Origin: Oerskovia douganii
GTDB taxonomy: Bacteria > Actinomycetota > Actinomycetes > Actinomycetales > Cellulomonadaceae
Direction of reading: 5' to 3'
NCBI RefSeq assembly: GCF_015142735.1
Contig: NZ_JACSPN010000013.1
Location: forward strand, 55,012 to 119,011
Length of the DNA stretch: 64,000 nt
Below are positions 27,220 to 35,705 of the stretch, piece by piece. How positions within the stretch are numbered: the stretch's first letter is position 1; the number at the start of each line of letters is the position of its first letter. The position numbers were made by a program, and so were the translations under genes. The notes below the pieces were generated by a model. It ran no database searches. It was not told the origin of the DNA and was given only the letters and a program-made list of their open reading frames with translations.

Positions 27220-27816
27220 ATGGCGACCGACCGGCGCGAGGACGCTCCCCGCTTCCATCCCGAGACCGTGGCCGGGTGGCGTGCGTGGCTCGCCGAGCAC
27301 CACGACGACGAGGTACCCGGGGTCTGGGTCGTGCAGTGGCGCCGGGCCAGCGGCCGGGCGCCCATCGACTACGACGCCCTCATCGAGGAGGCGTTGAGCT
27401 TCGGCTGGATCGACGGGACGGTCCGGACGATCGACGACGACCGCTCGATGATGTGGCTGACCCGGCGTCGGCCCGGCAGCCGGTGGACGCGGCTGAGCAA
27501 GGAGCGGGTCGCCCGCGCGGAGGCCGACGGCAGGATGACCGACGCGGGGCGGGCGGTCGTCGAGGCCGCGAAGGTCGACGGGTCCTGGACGAGGTACGAC
27601 GACGCCGAGGCGCTCGTCGTCCCCGACGACCTGGCCGCGGCGCTCGCGGCGGCACCACCCGCCCGGGAGCACTGGGACGGTTTTCCGCCAGGGGTTCGTC
27701 GGCTGATCCTGGGATGGGTCGCGGACGCCAGGCGCCCGCAGACCCGGGCTGCGCGGATCGCCGAGACGGCCGACAAGGCCCGGCGAGGCGAACGAGCCCA
27801 CGAGCAGCCGCGCTGA
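27220..27816 (+). CDS. YdeI/OmpD-associated family protein
   Basis: A 198-aa protein with the YdeI layout. It opens with RFHPETVAGWRAWLAEHHDD and continues GVWVVQWRRASGRAPIDYDALIEEALSFGWID. Then come RSMMWLTRRRPGSRWTRLSKERV and a C-terminal segment HWDGFPPGVRRLILGWVADARRPQTRAARI. Relatives are sometimes called bacteriocin-protection proteins, but function is not established. It is divergent from the helicase. Confidence 0.85.
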   Translation: MATDRREDAPRFHPETVAGWRAWLAEHHDDEVPGVWVVQWRRASGRAPIDYDALIEEALSFGWIDGTVRTIDDDRSMMWLTRRRPGSRWTRLSKERVARAEADGRMTDAGRAVVEAAKVDGSWTRYDDAEALVVPDDLAAALAAAPPAREHWDGFPPGVRRLILGWVADARRPQTRAARIAETADKARRGERAHEQPR

Positions 27817-27898
27817 GCGCCCGTCGCGACACGACCACCGCCAGCGGCTAGCGTCCGTCGGGACGGCAGCACCGCCGTCGGGCTGAAGGAGTGAACGC

Positions 27899-29350
27899 AT
27901 GGAGGTCCTGCAGGAGGCCCTGATCGACCCGTTGAGCAACGCCCTGTACTCGTACGTCCTGGTCTACGTGCTGATCGGCGCGGGCATCTACTTCACGGTC
28001 CGCACGCGCGCGGTCCAGGTGCGGCTGTTCGGGCTCATGTTCCGGCTCGTGGGCGGGTCGACGGGCGCGGCCGAGGGCGGCATCTCGTCGTTCCAGGCGT
28101 TCTGCGTGGGCCTCGCGTCGCGCGTGGGCACGGGGAACATCGCGGGCGTCGCGATCGCGCTGACGCTCGGCGGGCCGGGCGCGATCTTCTGGATGTGGTG
28201 CGTCGCGCTCATCGGCATGGCCACGGCGTTCGTCGAGGCGACCCTGGGGCAGGTCTTCAAGGTCCGGGCCGACGACGGCTCCTACCGCGGCGGCCCCGCG
28301 TACTACATCCAGCGCGGCCTGGGCTCTCGTCGGTGGGGGATCGTGTTCGCGATCCTGCTGATCTTCGCGTTCGGCTTCGCGTTCAACATGGTCCAGGCGA
28401 ACACGATCAGCGAGGCCCTCGACAAGGGGCACGCGGTCTCGCCCGGCTGGACGGCGGTCTTCCTCATGGTCCTGGCCGCGCCCGTGCTGTTCGGCGGGGT
28501 CAAGCGCGTCGCGAAGGTCGCGGGGATCGTGCTGCCGGTCATGGCGGGGGTCTACGTGCTGCTCGCGGCGACGATCATCCTCCTGAACCTGGGCGCGCTC
28601 CCGGGCGTGATCGGGCAGATCGTCGAGGGGGCGTTCGGGCTCGACCAGGCCGTCGCGGGCACGGCGGGCGGGATCCTCGCCGCGCTGCTCAACGGGGTCA
28701 AGCGCGGCCTGTTCTCGAACGAGGCGGGCATGGGCAGCGCCCCGAACGCGGCCGCGACGGCGACTGTCTCGCACCCCGCCAAGCAGGGCCTGATCCAGTC
28801 GCTCGGGGTGTTCGTCGACACGATCGTGGTGTGCTCGGCGACGGCCTTCATCATCCTCATGGCGGGCCCGGAGGTCTTCGACCCGGGGACGACGACCGAC
28901 GCGGCCGGGGCCTCGCTCACGCAGGAGGCCGTCGCGGCCCAGCTCGGGTCGTGGACCGTGTGGCCCATGACGATCCTGGTGTTCGTCTTCGCGTTCTCCT
29001 CGGTGCTGGGCAACTACTCGTACGCCGAGGTCAACCTGACGTTCCTGGGGATCCGCGCCAAGGCGCTCACCGCGCTGCGGACCCTCGTGCTGGCCGCGAT
29101 CGGCATCGGGTCCCTCATCGAGCTCGAGGCCGTGTGGGCCGTCGCGGACGTCGCGATGGCGCTCATGGCGCTCGTCAACCTGGTGGCGATCACGCTGCTC
29201 GGCCGGTGGGCGTTCGGTGCGCTCAAGGACTTCGAGCGCCTGCGCAAGGACGGGAGCGACGCCCGGTTCGTCGGGATCGGGAACCCGGACCTGCCCGGGG
29301 ACGTGCCGGGCGACGTGTGGGCGCCGGTTCAGCAGGGCTCGAAGACGTAG
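27899..29350 (+). CDS. Na+:alanine/glycine symporter (AGCS family)
   Basis: A 483-aa transporter with about eleven helices. Family signatures are GGISSFQAFCVGLASRVGTGNIAGVA near residues 59-84, RGGPAYYIQRGLG near 130 and KRGLFSNEAGMGSAPNAAA near 265. It imports alanine or glycine with Na+. An AAGGAG ribosome site lies 7 nt before the ATG and a TAGCGT -10-like box lies at 27849-27854. Its 3' end overlaps the convergent lipoprotein gene by 22 bp. Confidence 0.95.
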   Translation: MEVLQEALIDPLSNALYSYVLVYVLIGAGIYFTVRTRAVQVRLFGLMFRLVGGSTGAAEGGISSFQAFCVGLASRVGTGNIAGVAIALTLGGPGAIFWMWCVALIGMATAFVEATLGQVFKVRADDGSYRGGPAYYIQRGLGSRRWGIVFAILLIFAFGFAFNMVQANTISEALDKGHAVSPGWTAVFLMVLAAPVLFGGVKRVAKVAGIVLPVMAGVYVLLAATIILLNLGALPGVIGQIVEGAFGLDQAVAGTAGGILAALLNGVKRGLFSNEAGMGSAPNAAATATVSHPAKQGLIQSLGVFVDTIVVCSATAFIILMAGPEVFDPGTTTDAAGASLTQEAVAAQLGSWTVWPMTILVFVFAFSSVLGNYSYAEVNLTFLGIRAKALTALRTLVLAAIGIGSLIELEAVWAVADVAMALMALVNLVAITLLGRWAFGALKDFERLRKDGSDARFVGIGNPDLPGDVPGDVWAPVQQGSKT

Positions 29351-30219
29351 CCCTGGTCGCGCGGCGTGGTGAGGTCTCGGTCGCGGCCCACGACCGACGC
29401 CCCGCGGGCGCACGCCGCGGCGAGGCGGTCCGCGAGGGCGGGCTCGTCGTCGTACTCGATCTCCAGGACGCGCGTGCCGTACGCCGCGGCGTAGTCGCCG
29501 CACTCGACGTGGACCGCGCAGTCCTCGGTGACGACGAAGTCGAACCCGAGCGCCGGCCCGCGCTCGCCGAGCTCGACCGTGTTCTTCTGACCGATCGCGA
29601 GGCCCCGCGCGTGGGCCTGCTCGATCAGGAGCGTGGCGAGCGCGAGGTTGTCGCCCTGCGTGAGCGCTCCGTCGGAGCGGGTGAACGAGTCCAGGTTGTC
29701 GGCCTCGACCGCGTCGAAGCCCGCATCCGCGCACGCGTCCACCTGGGCTCCGACGATCTGCGCGATCGCGTGGCGAGAGGCGTCGGTCGAGGTGTCGAGG
29801 AGCAGCTCGTCGGGCCAGCCGGGGTCGGCGACGGGAGCGCCGGCGTCGTCCCGCAGGACGAGGTCCGGGTGGTCGCGCAGCCAGGTCTCGCGCTCGCCGG
29901 GCTGGGTCTGGAAGCCGTTGACGTAGCAGACGTCGTAGCCTGCGCCCGCGGGGGAGTCGGTGACGTCGCGCACGACGACCGTGACGCCGTCGGGCGGCGG
30001 GTACGCCCCGCCGAGCTGGTAGTCGAGCCCGGCCCCGGCGGGCGGGGGAGCGGGCGTCGTGCCGCCCTGCCCGACGGCGTCGCTCACCGACGTCGTCGGC
30101 TCACGGTCGCTCGGGGCAGCAGGGGCCGGGCCGGCGGCGCACCCGGCGGCGAGGACGAGGACCAGGGCCGGCCCGACGAGCGACGCGGGAACGGACGAGC
30201 GGAGGGGGAGCGGGGGCAC
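29329..30219 (-). CDS. Endo-alpha-1,4-polygalactosaminidase-like (GH114) lipoprotein
   Basis: A 296-aa secreted lipoprotein. The signal peptide ends in the lipobox VLAAGC near residue 28. A Pro/Gly linker leads to a TIM-barrel domain with YDVCYVNGFQTQPGERETW, DELLLDTST, ACADAGFDAVEADNLDSFTR and LAIGQKNTVELGE. The pair of acidic residues in VEADNLD is the expected catalytic region of GH114. It would cleave galactosaminogalactan-type polymer, which is family-level inference. GTG at 30219 gives a proper signal peptide. The 3' end overlaps the AGCS gene by 22 bp. Confidence 0.82.
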   Translation of the reverse strand: MPPLPLRSSVPASLVGPALVLVLAAGCAAGPAPAAPSDREPTTSVSDAVGQGGTTPAPPPAGAGLDYQLGGAYPPPDGVTVVVRDVTDSPAGAGYDVCYVNGFQTQPGERETWLRDHPDLVLRDDAGAPVADPGWPDELLLDTSTDASRHAIAQIVGAQVDACADAGFDAVEADNLDSFTRSDGALTQGDNLALATLLIEQAHARGLAIGQKNTVELGERGPALGFDFVVTEDCAVHVECGDYAAAYGTRVLEIEYDDEPALADRLAAACARGASVVGRDRDLTTPRDQGYVFEPC

Positions 30220-30271
30220 GGTTCCATGCTCGCACCCGTGCCGGGCCGCGAGGGTCGACCGGCCGGAGGGG

Positions 30272-31081
30272 TCAGCCCAGGTCCCACAGCAGCCGGTAGT
30301 ACGCGATCCGCTCGGGGTCCGGCTCGACCCCGTAGGCCTCGTAGACGATCCCGTCGTAGCCGGGCCCGTAGTTCCACCCGGTGCTCCAGGCGGCGACGGC
30401 GAGGTCGGCCCAGCGGTCGGCGACCCCGAGCGACCCGAGGTCGACGTGCGCGGCGAACGAGCCGTCGGCGTGCAGGAGCGTGTTGGGTGCGCACGCGTCG
30501 CCGTGGCACACGACGAGCCGGTCCACGGGCGGCGCGACGTCGAGCCGCGCGCGGGCCTCGGTGACCGTGAGCGCGGCGTGCTCGGGGAACCACTCGGTGG
30601 GCCCCTCGCCGTCGGCGATGCGCTCGTCGGCGCGGGCGGTGCGCTCCTCGATGCCCCACGTGAACGGGCAGTCCTCGACGGGCAGGGCATCGTGCAGGAC
30701 GCGCAGCCCGTGGCCGATCGAGGCGGCGGCCGTGGCGGGTTCCGCGACCCAGCGCGGGTCGACGGCCGAGGCGGCGTCGATCGCCTCGGTCACGAGCCAG
30801 GCACCGGCCTCGTCCCGCCCGGCGTCGAGCACGCGGGGCACGGCCGTGAACCGCGATGCCCACGCCAGGCGCTCGGCCTCGGCGAGCAGGTCGATCTCCG
30901 GGGTCCCGGCCGCGACCCACTTGACGTACCGGTCCGTGCCCCAGCGGAACGTGAGGCCGCCGAGGTCGTTCCGCCAGACCGGGACCAGGTCGCCGCCTCC
31001 CGAGGCGTCGACGAGCGACCGGACGGCGGGCGGCACGGGCACGGGGCGGGTGGGGATCATGGCGAGGGGCGGTCGCGACAT
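30272..31081 (-). CDS. Aminoglycoside phosphotransferase (APH) family kinase
   Basis: A 269-aa protein-kinase-like enzyme. The catalytic loop is VVCHGDACAPNTLLHADGSF (His-Gly-Asp ... Asn) and the metal-binding Asp is in HVDLGSLGVADRWADLAVA. The N-lobe Lys is in RYVKWVA. The layout is that of APH(3')-like proteins. Chromosomal homologues in actinobacteria are often of unknown substrate, so resistance should not be assumed. The ATG at 31081 begins after an intergenic repeat cluster. Confidence 0.85.
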   Translation of the reverse strand: MSRPPLAMIPTRPVPVPPAVRSLVDASGGGDLVPVWRNDLGGLTFRWGTDRYVKWVAAGTPEIDLLAEAERLAWASRFTAVPRVLDAGRDEAGAWLVTEAIDAASAVDPRWVAEPATAAASIGHGLRVLHDALPVEDCPFTWGIEERTARADERIADGEGPTEWFPEHAALTVTEARARLDVAPPVDRLVVCHGDACAPNTLLHADGSFAAHVDLGSLGVADRWADLAVAAWSTGWNYGPGYDGIVYEAYGVEPDPERIAYYRLLWDLG

Positions 31082-31116
31082 GCCCCGATCCTGCCAGGTG
31101 CGAGCGACGGACCGAG

Positions 31117-31220
31117 GGCGCGAGACAGGTGGGTGCGTCCGAGACGGGTGGTCCGGGCGGCGTCCTGAGCACCCGTCTCGCGCCGGGCCACCCGTCTCGC
31201 GCCGGGCCACCCGGTCTCGG
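31117..31220. repeat. Intergenic GAGACGGG/CCCGTCTC repeat cluster
   Basis: The 19-bp unit CACCCGTCTCGCGCCGGGC is repeated perfectly at 31170-31188 and 31189-31207, with a third diverged copy starting at 31208. Inverted copies of the core lie at 31119-31132 and 31140-31150. The same core builds the hairpin at 24394-24470. It lies between two minus-strand genes and can fold into alternative hairpins, so it may act as the terminator of the gene upstream on that strand. Confidence 0.85.
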
Positions 31221-32177
31221 TCAGCCCAGCAGGCGCTCGCAGACCTCGAGCATCCGGGCTCGCAGCGAGGCCGAGCGCTCGGCGAACCCGCGCTGCAGCC
31301 GCACGTACTCGGCCTTGCCCTCGGGCGTCTCGATCGCGACGGGGGCGACGCCGTACGCCGACACGTCGTAGGGGCTGGCCCGCATGTCGACCCAGCGGAT
31401 GTCGCGTGCGAGCTCGAACGCGTCGAGCACCATGTCGCCCGGCGCCGCGGGCGACAGCTTGGTCGCCCACTTGTAGAGGTCCATGTTGGCGTGCAGGCAA
31501 CCCGGCTGCTCGAGCGCGGGCTGGGTCTCCCGGGTGGGCTGCAACCGGTTGAGGCTCACGGCCTCGGGGGTGAAGAAGCGGAACGCGTCGAAGTGCGAGC
31601 ACCGCACGGGGTGCGACGCCACGACCTCGTCGGTGCCCTGGGCGCCGAGCCGCAGGGGCAGGGGGTGGCGGTGGTCGCGTCCCTGGGCGTGGTCGCGGTA
31701 GACCATGGCCCACTCGTGCAGCCCGAAGCACCCGAGCGTCGCCGGTCGGGACGCGGTGGCCGCGAGGAGGTCGCGGGCGTAGCGCACGGTCTCACCCCGG
31801 TCGGCGAGGAACGCGTCGACGTCGAGGCTCACGCCTCCGGTCGTGCTCGTCCTGTGCCACCGCCAGATGGCGCGCTCGGCGAGGAGGGGCGCGACGTCGT
31901 CGGGCGGGAGGCCACCGGACGTGAGCGTCACGCTCGCGCCGGGGTGCCAGCGGCGGAGCTGGGCGGGGCGCGTGGGGTAGTAGGTGAAGAGGAAGTCCTC
32001 GACCGCGTGCTTCTCGCCGCGCTCCTTGCGCTCGCGCCGGCCTGCGGTCAGGGCGTCGGCCCGGGAGGCGTGGGCCTGGGCGAGCGGGAGCCACGTGGCG
32101 GCGTCGAGCACCTCCTGCCCGACGGCGTCGCGCGCCTCGGGCGCACTCGTCGGGTGGGGAGCGGGGAGGGTGGGCAT
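31221..32177 (-). CDS. Conserved actinobacterial protein of the family usually named 3-methyladenine DNA glycosylase
   Basis: A 318-aa soluble protein. Distinctive segments are KHAVEDFLFTYYPTRPAQLRRWHPG, LGCFGLHEWAMVYR, SHFDAFRFFTPEAVSLNRLQ and HANMDLYKWATKLSPAAPGD. These match a family that databases often label 3-methyladenine DNA glycosylase. I see no helix-hairpin-helix glycosylase motif, so I regard that name as unproven. The many His, Asp and Tyr in conserved blocks suggest a metal-dependent enzyme, which is inference. The start is ATG at 32177. Confidence 0.7.
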   Translation of the reverse strand: MPTLPAPHPTSAPEARDAVGQEVLDAATWLPLAQAHASRADALTAGRRERKERGEKHAVEDFLFTYYPTRPAQLRRWHPGASVTLTSGGLPPDDVAPLLAERAIWRWHRTSTTGGVSLDVDAFLADRGETVRYARDLLAATASRPATLGCFGLHEWAMVYRDHAQGRDHRHPLPLRLGAQGTDEVVASHPVRCSHFDAFRFFTPEAVSLNRLQPTRETQPALEQPGCLHANMDLYKWATKLSPAAPGDMVLDAFELARDIRWVDMRASPYDVSAYGVAPVAIETPEGKAEYVRLQRGFAERSASLRARMLEVCERLLG

Positions 32178-32381
32178 GGTTCCAGGGTAGGTGCCGCCGG
32201 GGGAGGGCTGGCCCGGCCCGGTCCGGGGGCCGGTGCGCATTCACCCGTTCCACCCCCTCTACGTCATCTACACATATGGAACACTTGTGCCGGACTGTGC
32301 GCAGGGCATGCCCGCGCCACGTCCTCCCCCGCACACCACGGCGTCGCCGTGCCGTGCACGACCATGAGGCAGAGCTGACGA

Positions 32382-33299
32382 ATGACCTTCCCCCCTCCCG
32401 GACCCGCCGAGCAGACCCCCCAGGCGTACAGCCACCCCGGGGTGCCGCAGCAGGCGCCCCACCCGCAGCCCGGGCAGCCCGGCGCATGGGGACCGGAGCA
32501 GGGCGGCTACCTGCCGCCGAACGGGCCCGTCCCGCCCAAGAAGACCAACGTGCTCGCGATCACGGGCTTCGTCCTCGCGATCGTCGGCCTCCTGCTGTGC
32601 CTGATCCCCTTCATCAACCTCTTCGCAGCCGTGCTGGCGCTGGCGGGGCTCGTGCTCGGCATCGTCGGCCTGGTCAAGGCCCGGACGCTCGGGAACGGCA
32701 AGGGCCTGTCGATCGCCGCGATCATCGTCGCGGTCGTCGCGGGCCTCGGCGTGATCATCTCCCAGGTCGTGTTCGTCGCGGCCCTCGACGGGCTCTCGAA
32801 GGAGCTCGACTCGATCGCGGTCGAGAGCGGGGTCTCCGAGGACCTGGTCCCGGAGGACCCGGCCGACGGCACCTCGGCCGTGGAGGACCCGGCCGCGGAC
32901 GCCTCGTCCCCGGCCCTGGTCTTCGGTGACATCGCGGAGTTCGAGGACGGCCTCGAGGTCGGCGCGGGCGCCCCGGCAGCCTTCACGCCGAGCGACACCG
33001 CCGCGGGCGTCGAGGGGTTCACGCAGTTCGTGCGCATCGACGTCACCCTCACGAACGGTACCGAGGAGGCGTTCGACCCGGCCCTGACCTACGTCACGCT
33101 CTCGTCCGCCGGCACGGAGGGCTCCCGGGTCTTCGACTCCGGCAACGGGATCGACGGCGGACCCAGCACGTCGCTCCTCCCCGGCCAGGCCGTGACCTTC
33201 CCCGTGGTCTTCGGCGTCACGGACCCCGCGGACCTGACGCTCGAGGTCAGCCCCGGGGCGTGGGAGTACTCGTCGGTCATCTTCTCGACCGTCGGCTGA
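32382..33299 (+). CDS. DUF4190 / DUF4352-like membrane-anchored protein
   Basis: A 305-aa protein. A Pro/Gln/Gly-rich cytoplasmic N-terminus (1-55) leads to two helices, NVLAITGFVLAIVGLLLCLI and a second ending GLVKARTLGNGKGLS, the DUF4190 pattern. A third helix (AAIIVAVVAGLGVIISQVVF) anchors an acidic linker and a C-terminal beta-rich domain (about 185-305) with QFVRIDVTLTNGTEEAFDP and LLPGQAVTFPVVFGV, a DUF4352 / telomeric-repeat-like fold. Probably exposed outside the cell. The 204-bp region upstream carries only promoter-like AT-rich sequence around 32266-32285. Confidence 0.8.
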   Translation: MTFPPPGPAEQTPQAYSHPGVPQQAPHPQPGQPGAWGPEQGGYLPPNGPVPPKKTNVLAITGFVLAIVGLLLCLIPFINLFAAVLALAGLVLGIVGLVKARTLGNGKGLSIAAIIVAVVAGLGVIISQVVFVAALDGLSKELDSIAVESGVSEDLVPEDPADGTSAVEDPAADASSPALVFGDIAEFEDGLEVGAGAPAAFTPSDTAAGVEGFTQFVRIDVTLTNGTEEAFDPALTYVTLSSAGTEGSRVFDSGNGIDGGPSTSLLPGQAVTFPVVFGVTDPADLTLEVSPGAWEYSSVIFSTVG

Positions 33300-33306
33300 C
33301 GCCGCT

Positions 33307-33352
33307 CCCGGCGAGCCGGGGGCCGGCGACCCCGCGATCCGCGACGGCGGGG
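33307..33352. terminator. Weak paired hairpins between convergent genes
   Basis: CCCGGC/GCCGGG (33307-33312 with 33315-33320) and CCCCGC/GCGGGG (33330-33335 with 33347-33352) fill the gap between the DUF4190 and DUF1622 genes. Confidence 0.4.
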
Positions 33353-33353
33353 C

Positions 33354-33728
33354 CTACGTGCGCGTGGGCTCCGCCTCGGGTCCCGGGGACGACTCGGTGG
33401 GCACCTGCTGCCACGGCCAGCGGCCCGTGATCTCCAGCTCGAGCGAGAAGCTCAGGAACGTCCGGATCAGGACGATCGCGGCGAGCACCCCGACGCTCTC
33501 GAGCGTCGGGGTGACGGCCACGGTACGGATGATGTCCGCCGCGACCAGGAGCTCGAGCCCGAGCAGGATCGACCGGCCGAGCCGACGCCGGAACAGGCGG
33601 TACACGTTGCCCTCGCGGCGCCGGCTCATCGACAGGAACGTCGCGTACAGGGCCCCGACGACGATCGCGGCGACCCCCGCGGCGTCGACCACCTTGCCGA
33701 CGACCTCGACCACCTCGGCGAACGTCAT
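33354..33728 (-). CDS. DUF1622 membrane protein
   Basis: A 124-aa protein with three helices (VVDAAGVAAIVVGALYATFL, LGLELLVAADIIRTVAV, VGVLAAIVLIRTFLSFSLELEI). YRLFRRRLGRSILLGLELLVAADIIRT is the DUF1622 signature. Function unknown. It is followed downstream by a convergent gene and lies 51 bp from the YjbR-like gene on the same strand. Confidence 0.88.
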   Translation of the reverse strand: MTFAEVVEVVGKVVDAAGVAAIVVGALYATFLSMSRRREGNVYRLFRRRLGRSILLGLELLVAADIIRTVAVTPTLESVGVLAAIVLIRTFLSFSLELEITGRWPWQQVPTESSPGPEAEPTRT

Positions 33729-33779
33729 GAGCCGAGCGTAGGACGGAACGCCCGTCCCGGCCGGTCGGGGCGGGCGGCC

Positions 33780-34160
33780 CTACTCCGTCGCGTCCAGGAA
33801 CTCCTTCGCGAGACGTTGGGGGGCACGCGCGAGCCACGCGTCCTCCAGCAGCTCCTCGAGCTCGGGGACCGCGACGCGGTCCAGCCGGGCGAGGACGATC
33901 GGGTAGCCCGCGAAGTGGGCCGTCGTGAAGAACGTGCCGGGCTCGTCGCCCACGAGCGCGAGCTTCTCGCCCTCGTCCGCGACGTAGAGTCCCAGGGGAG
34001 CGCTGTCGGGTGCTGCCGCGCCCAGCTCGTCCAGGTCCCGACGGCGCAGCGGCCGCTCCCACGCGAAGTTCCGTCCGTGCACCGACCACTCGCGCGGGCG
34101 GCGCTCCTCGGTGTCCGGGAGGACCGACGCGATCCGTCCGACGTCGTCCCAGGTTGCCAT
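33780..34160 (-). CDS. MmcQ/YjbR-like DNA-binding fold protein
   Basis: A 126-aa protein of the YjbR/CyaY-like fold. It has WDDVGRIASVLPDTEER, a FAWERPLR strand, LGLYVADEGEKLALVGDEPG, FFTTAHFAGYPIVLARLDRV and a C-terminal helix ELEELLEDAWLARAPQRLAKE. This is the usual length and order. The fold resembles MotA-type DNA-binding domains, but role is unknown. Confidence 0.85.
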   Translation of the reverse strand: MATWDDVGRIASVLPDTEERRPREWSVHGRNFAWERPLRRRDLDELGAAAPDSAPLGLYVADEGEKLALVGDEPGTFFTTAHFAGYPIVLARLDRVAVPELEELLEDAWLARAPQRLAKEFLDATE

Positions 34161-34216
34161 GTCCTGACGCTACGCCCGACCGTGCGACCTGTCAGGGCGA
34201 GGCCCGCCCGGTCGGG

Positions 34217-35560
34217 TCAGAGCGGCGCCCTCTGCGCGGCGTCGTCCTTGCCCGTCGCACCCGGCGCGAAGATCTCGATGAGCACCACGAGCGTCTGGTC
34301 GATCCGCTCGACCTGACGCAGGACCACGTCCTCGGCGCGCGCGGGCGGTCCGGTCGGGTCGTACTCGCTGTCGAAGTCGAGGTCCTCCTCGACCGTGCGA
34401 GGGAGCCGACCGGCCAGCGCGTCGTGCAGCGCCGAGATGTTCTCGCTCGTCGTGCGACGCAGGCGTGCCCAGTCCTCCGACGACAGGTCCGTGCCTGCCT
34501 CGAGCATGCGCGTGGCAGCACGGGCCAGGTGGCGCGTGTAGTAGGTCAACGACCAGACCGCGGTGAGCTGGCCCTCGATGCCCCCCACCTCCAGGGCGCC
34601 CGGCGTGCGGCGCAGGGGGGCGGCGGTCGCGTTGACCTGCCGCACGTCCTTGTTGATCACCAGCAGGCGCTTCTCGAGGGCCTTCTTCGAGATCTTGGTC
34701 CCGCCCTCGAGCTCGCGCAGACTGGCGACGACCACGATCTCGATGTCCTGCAGGAGCTTCATGATGTCCTTGTCGAGCTTGGTCCGCGTGTGCGTGGGGA
34801 GCACGAGCCAGGCGACGAGCAGGGCGACGGCGGCTCCGAACAAGGTCTCGAGCACCCTGATCTCGAGAGCGAGCGTGGTCAGGCGACCGAGGAACTCGTA
34901 GAGCAGCGCGAAGAGCATGGTCGTCCAGAAGTTCGACACCGCGGGCGACACCGGCCGGTAGTACGTGGAGGCGAACACGGCGACGGCGAGCAGCGGCACG
35001 ATCACGGCCGGGTCTGCGCCCGTCCAGATCGCGACCGCGAACCCGACCGCCGCGCCCACCACCGTTCCCGCGACGCGCTGGGCGCCCTTGACGAAGGTCT
35101 CCCCGTCGCTGCCGCCCAGGACCTGGTACGCGGCGAGCGTGGCCCAGTACTGGTGGGTCGTGGACACGGCCTCCCCGAGACCGAGCGCGGCCCCGGTCGC
35201 GACGCCGGCCTGGATCGCCCGCCTGGTCACGGGTGACATCGGCTTCCTGCCGCCCGACGCCTTCTCGGGCGCGGGGAGCAGCTCGTCCAGCCCGGCGTCG
35301 TCCGTCTCGGCGTCGTCGGGGTCGACCAGGGCGAGCGGGGGCGCGTCCGGGTCGAGGCTCGCGACCTCGGCCGTGCGCAGGACGTCCGCCGCGCGGTACA
35401 GCTCGTTGGCCGACTGGTAGAGCAGCCGGGCGGCCTGCGGCCAGTCGGCGGGGGCGCGGTCGTCCTGCCACGGGGCGAGGTGCGGGGGCGGTGCGCTCGG
35501 GGTCGAGCCGTCGAGGGGGCGGGTGTTCCTGGTCGTCGCGACCTTCGTCCCGGCGCTCAA
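34217..35560 (-). CDS. FUSC-family membrane protein
   Basis: A 447-aa protein. An acidic cytoplasmic N-terminus (about 1-105) precedes a run of hydrophobic helices (about 110-260: GVATGAALGLGEAVS, YWATLAAYQVLGG, VVGAAVGFAVAIW, VIVPLLAVAVFASTYYRPVS, ALLVAWLVLP). This is the FUSC/aromatic acid exporter-like half. A long helical C-terminal domain follows (260-447). The transported substrate is unknown. The frame starts with TTG at 35560 with a poor ribosome site, so the start is uncertain. Confidence 0.78.
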   Translation of the reverse strand: MSAGTKVATTRNTRPLDGSTPSAPPPHLAPWQDDRAPADWPQAARLLYQSANELYRAADVLRTAEVASLDPDAPPLALVDPDDAETDDAGLDELLPAPEKASGGRKPMSPVTRRAIQAGVATGAALGLGEAVSTTHQYWATLAAYQVLGGSDGETFVKGAQRVAGTVVGAAVGFAVAIWTGADPAVIVPLLAVAVFASTYYRPVSPAVSNFWTTMLFALLYEFLGRLTTLALEIRVLETLFGAAVALLVAWLVLPTHTRTKLDKDIMKLLQDIEIVVVASLRELEGGTKISKKALEKRLLVINKDVRQVNATAAPLRRTPGALEVGGIEGQLTAVWSLTYYTRHLARAATRMLEAGTDLSSEDWARLRRTTSENISALHDALAGRLPRTVEEDLDFDSEYDPTGPPARAEDVVLRQVERIDQTLVVLIEIFAPGATGKDDAAQRAPL

Positions 35561-35598
35561 GCGACCCTGAGCGTCGTCCCTGGCAGGACCCGGACGGG

Positions 35599-35639
35599 CC
35601 GACGGCGGCGCTCCCCGAGGAGGGGAGCGCCGCCGTCGG
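35599..35639 (-). terminator. Very strong terminator hairpin
   Basis: An 18-bp perfect stem (35599-35616 with 35622-35639) with a 5-nt GAGGA loop. It contains the recurring CGCCGTCGG core. It lies downstream of crcB on the minus strand and just upstream of the FUSC gene. Confidence 0.85.
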
Positions 35640-35664
35640 GCGCGGTCCGTGAGGGCCCGACGGC

Positions 35665-35692
35665 GGAGCCCGACCTCGGGAGGCCGGGCTCC
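35665..35692 (-). terminator. Proximal terminator of the crcB operon
   Basis: GGAGCCCG (35665-35672) pairs with CGGGCTCC (35685-35692), 14 bp after the crcB stop. Confidence 0.65.
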
Positions 35693-35705
35693 CCGCGGGG
35701 CGGGC

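Noticed and set aside
30272-31081. Acquired aminoglycoside resistance gene
   Set aside because: The kinase motifs are present, but base composition and context are chromosomal and the family has many members of unknown substrate.
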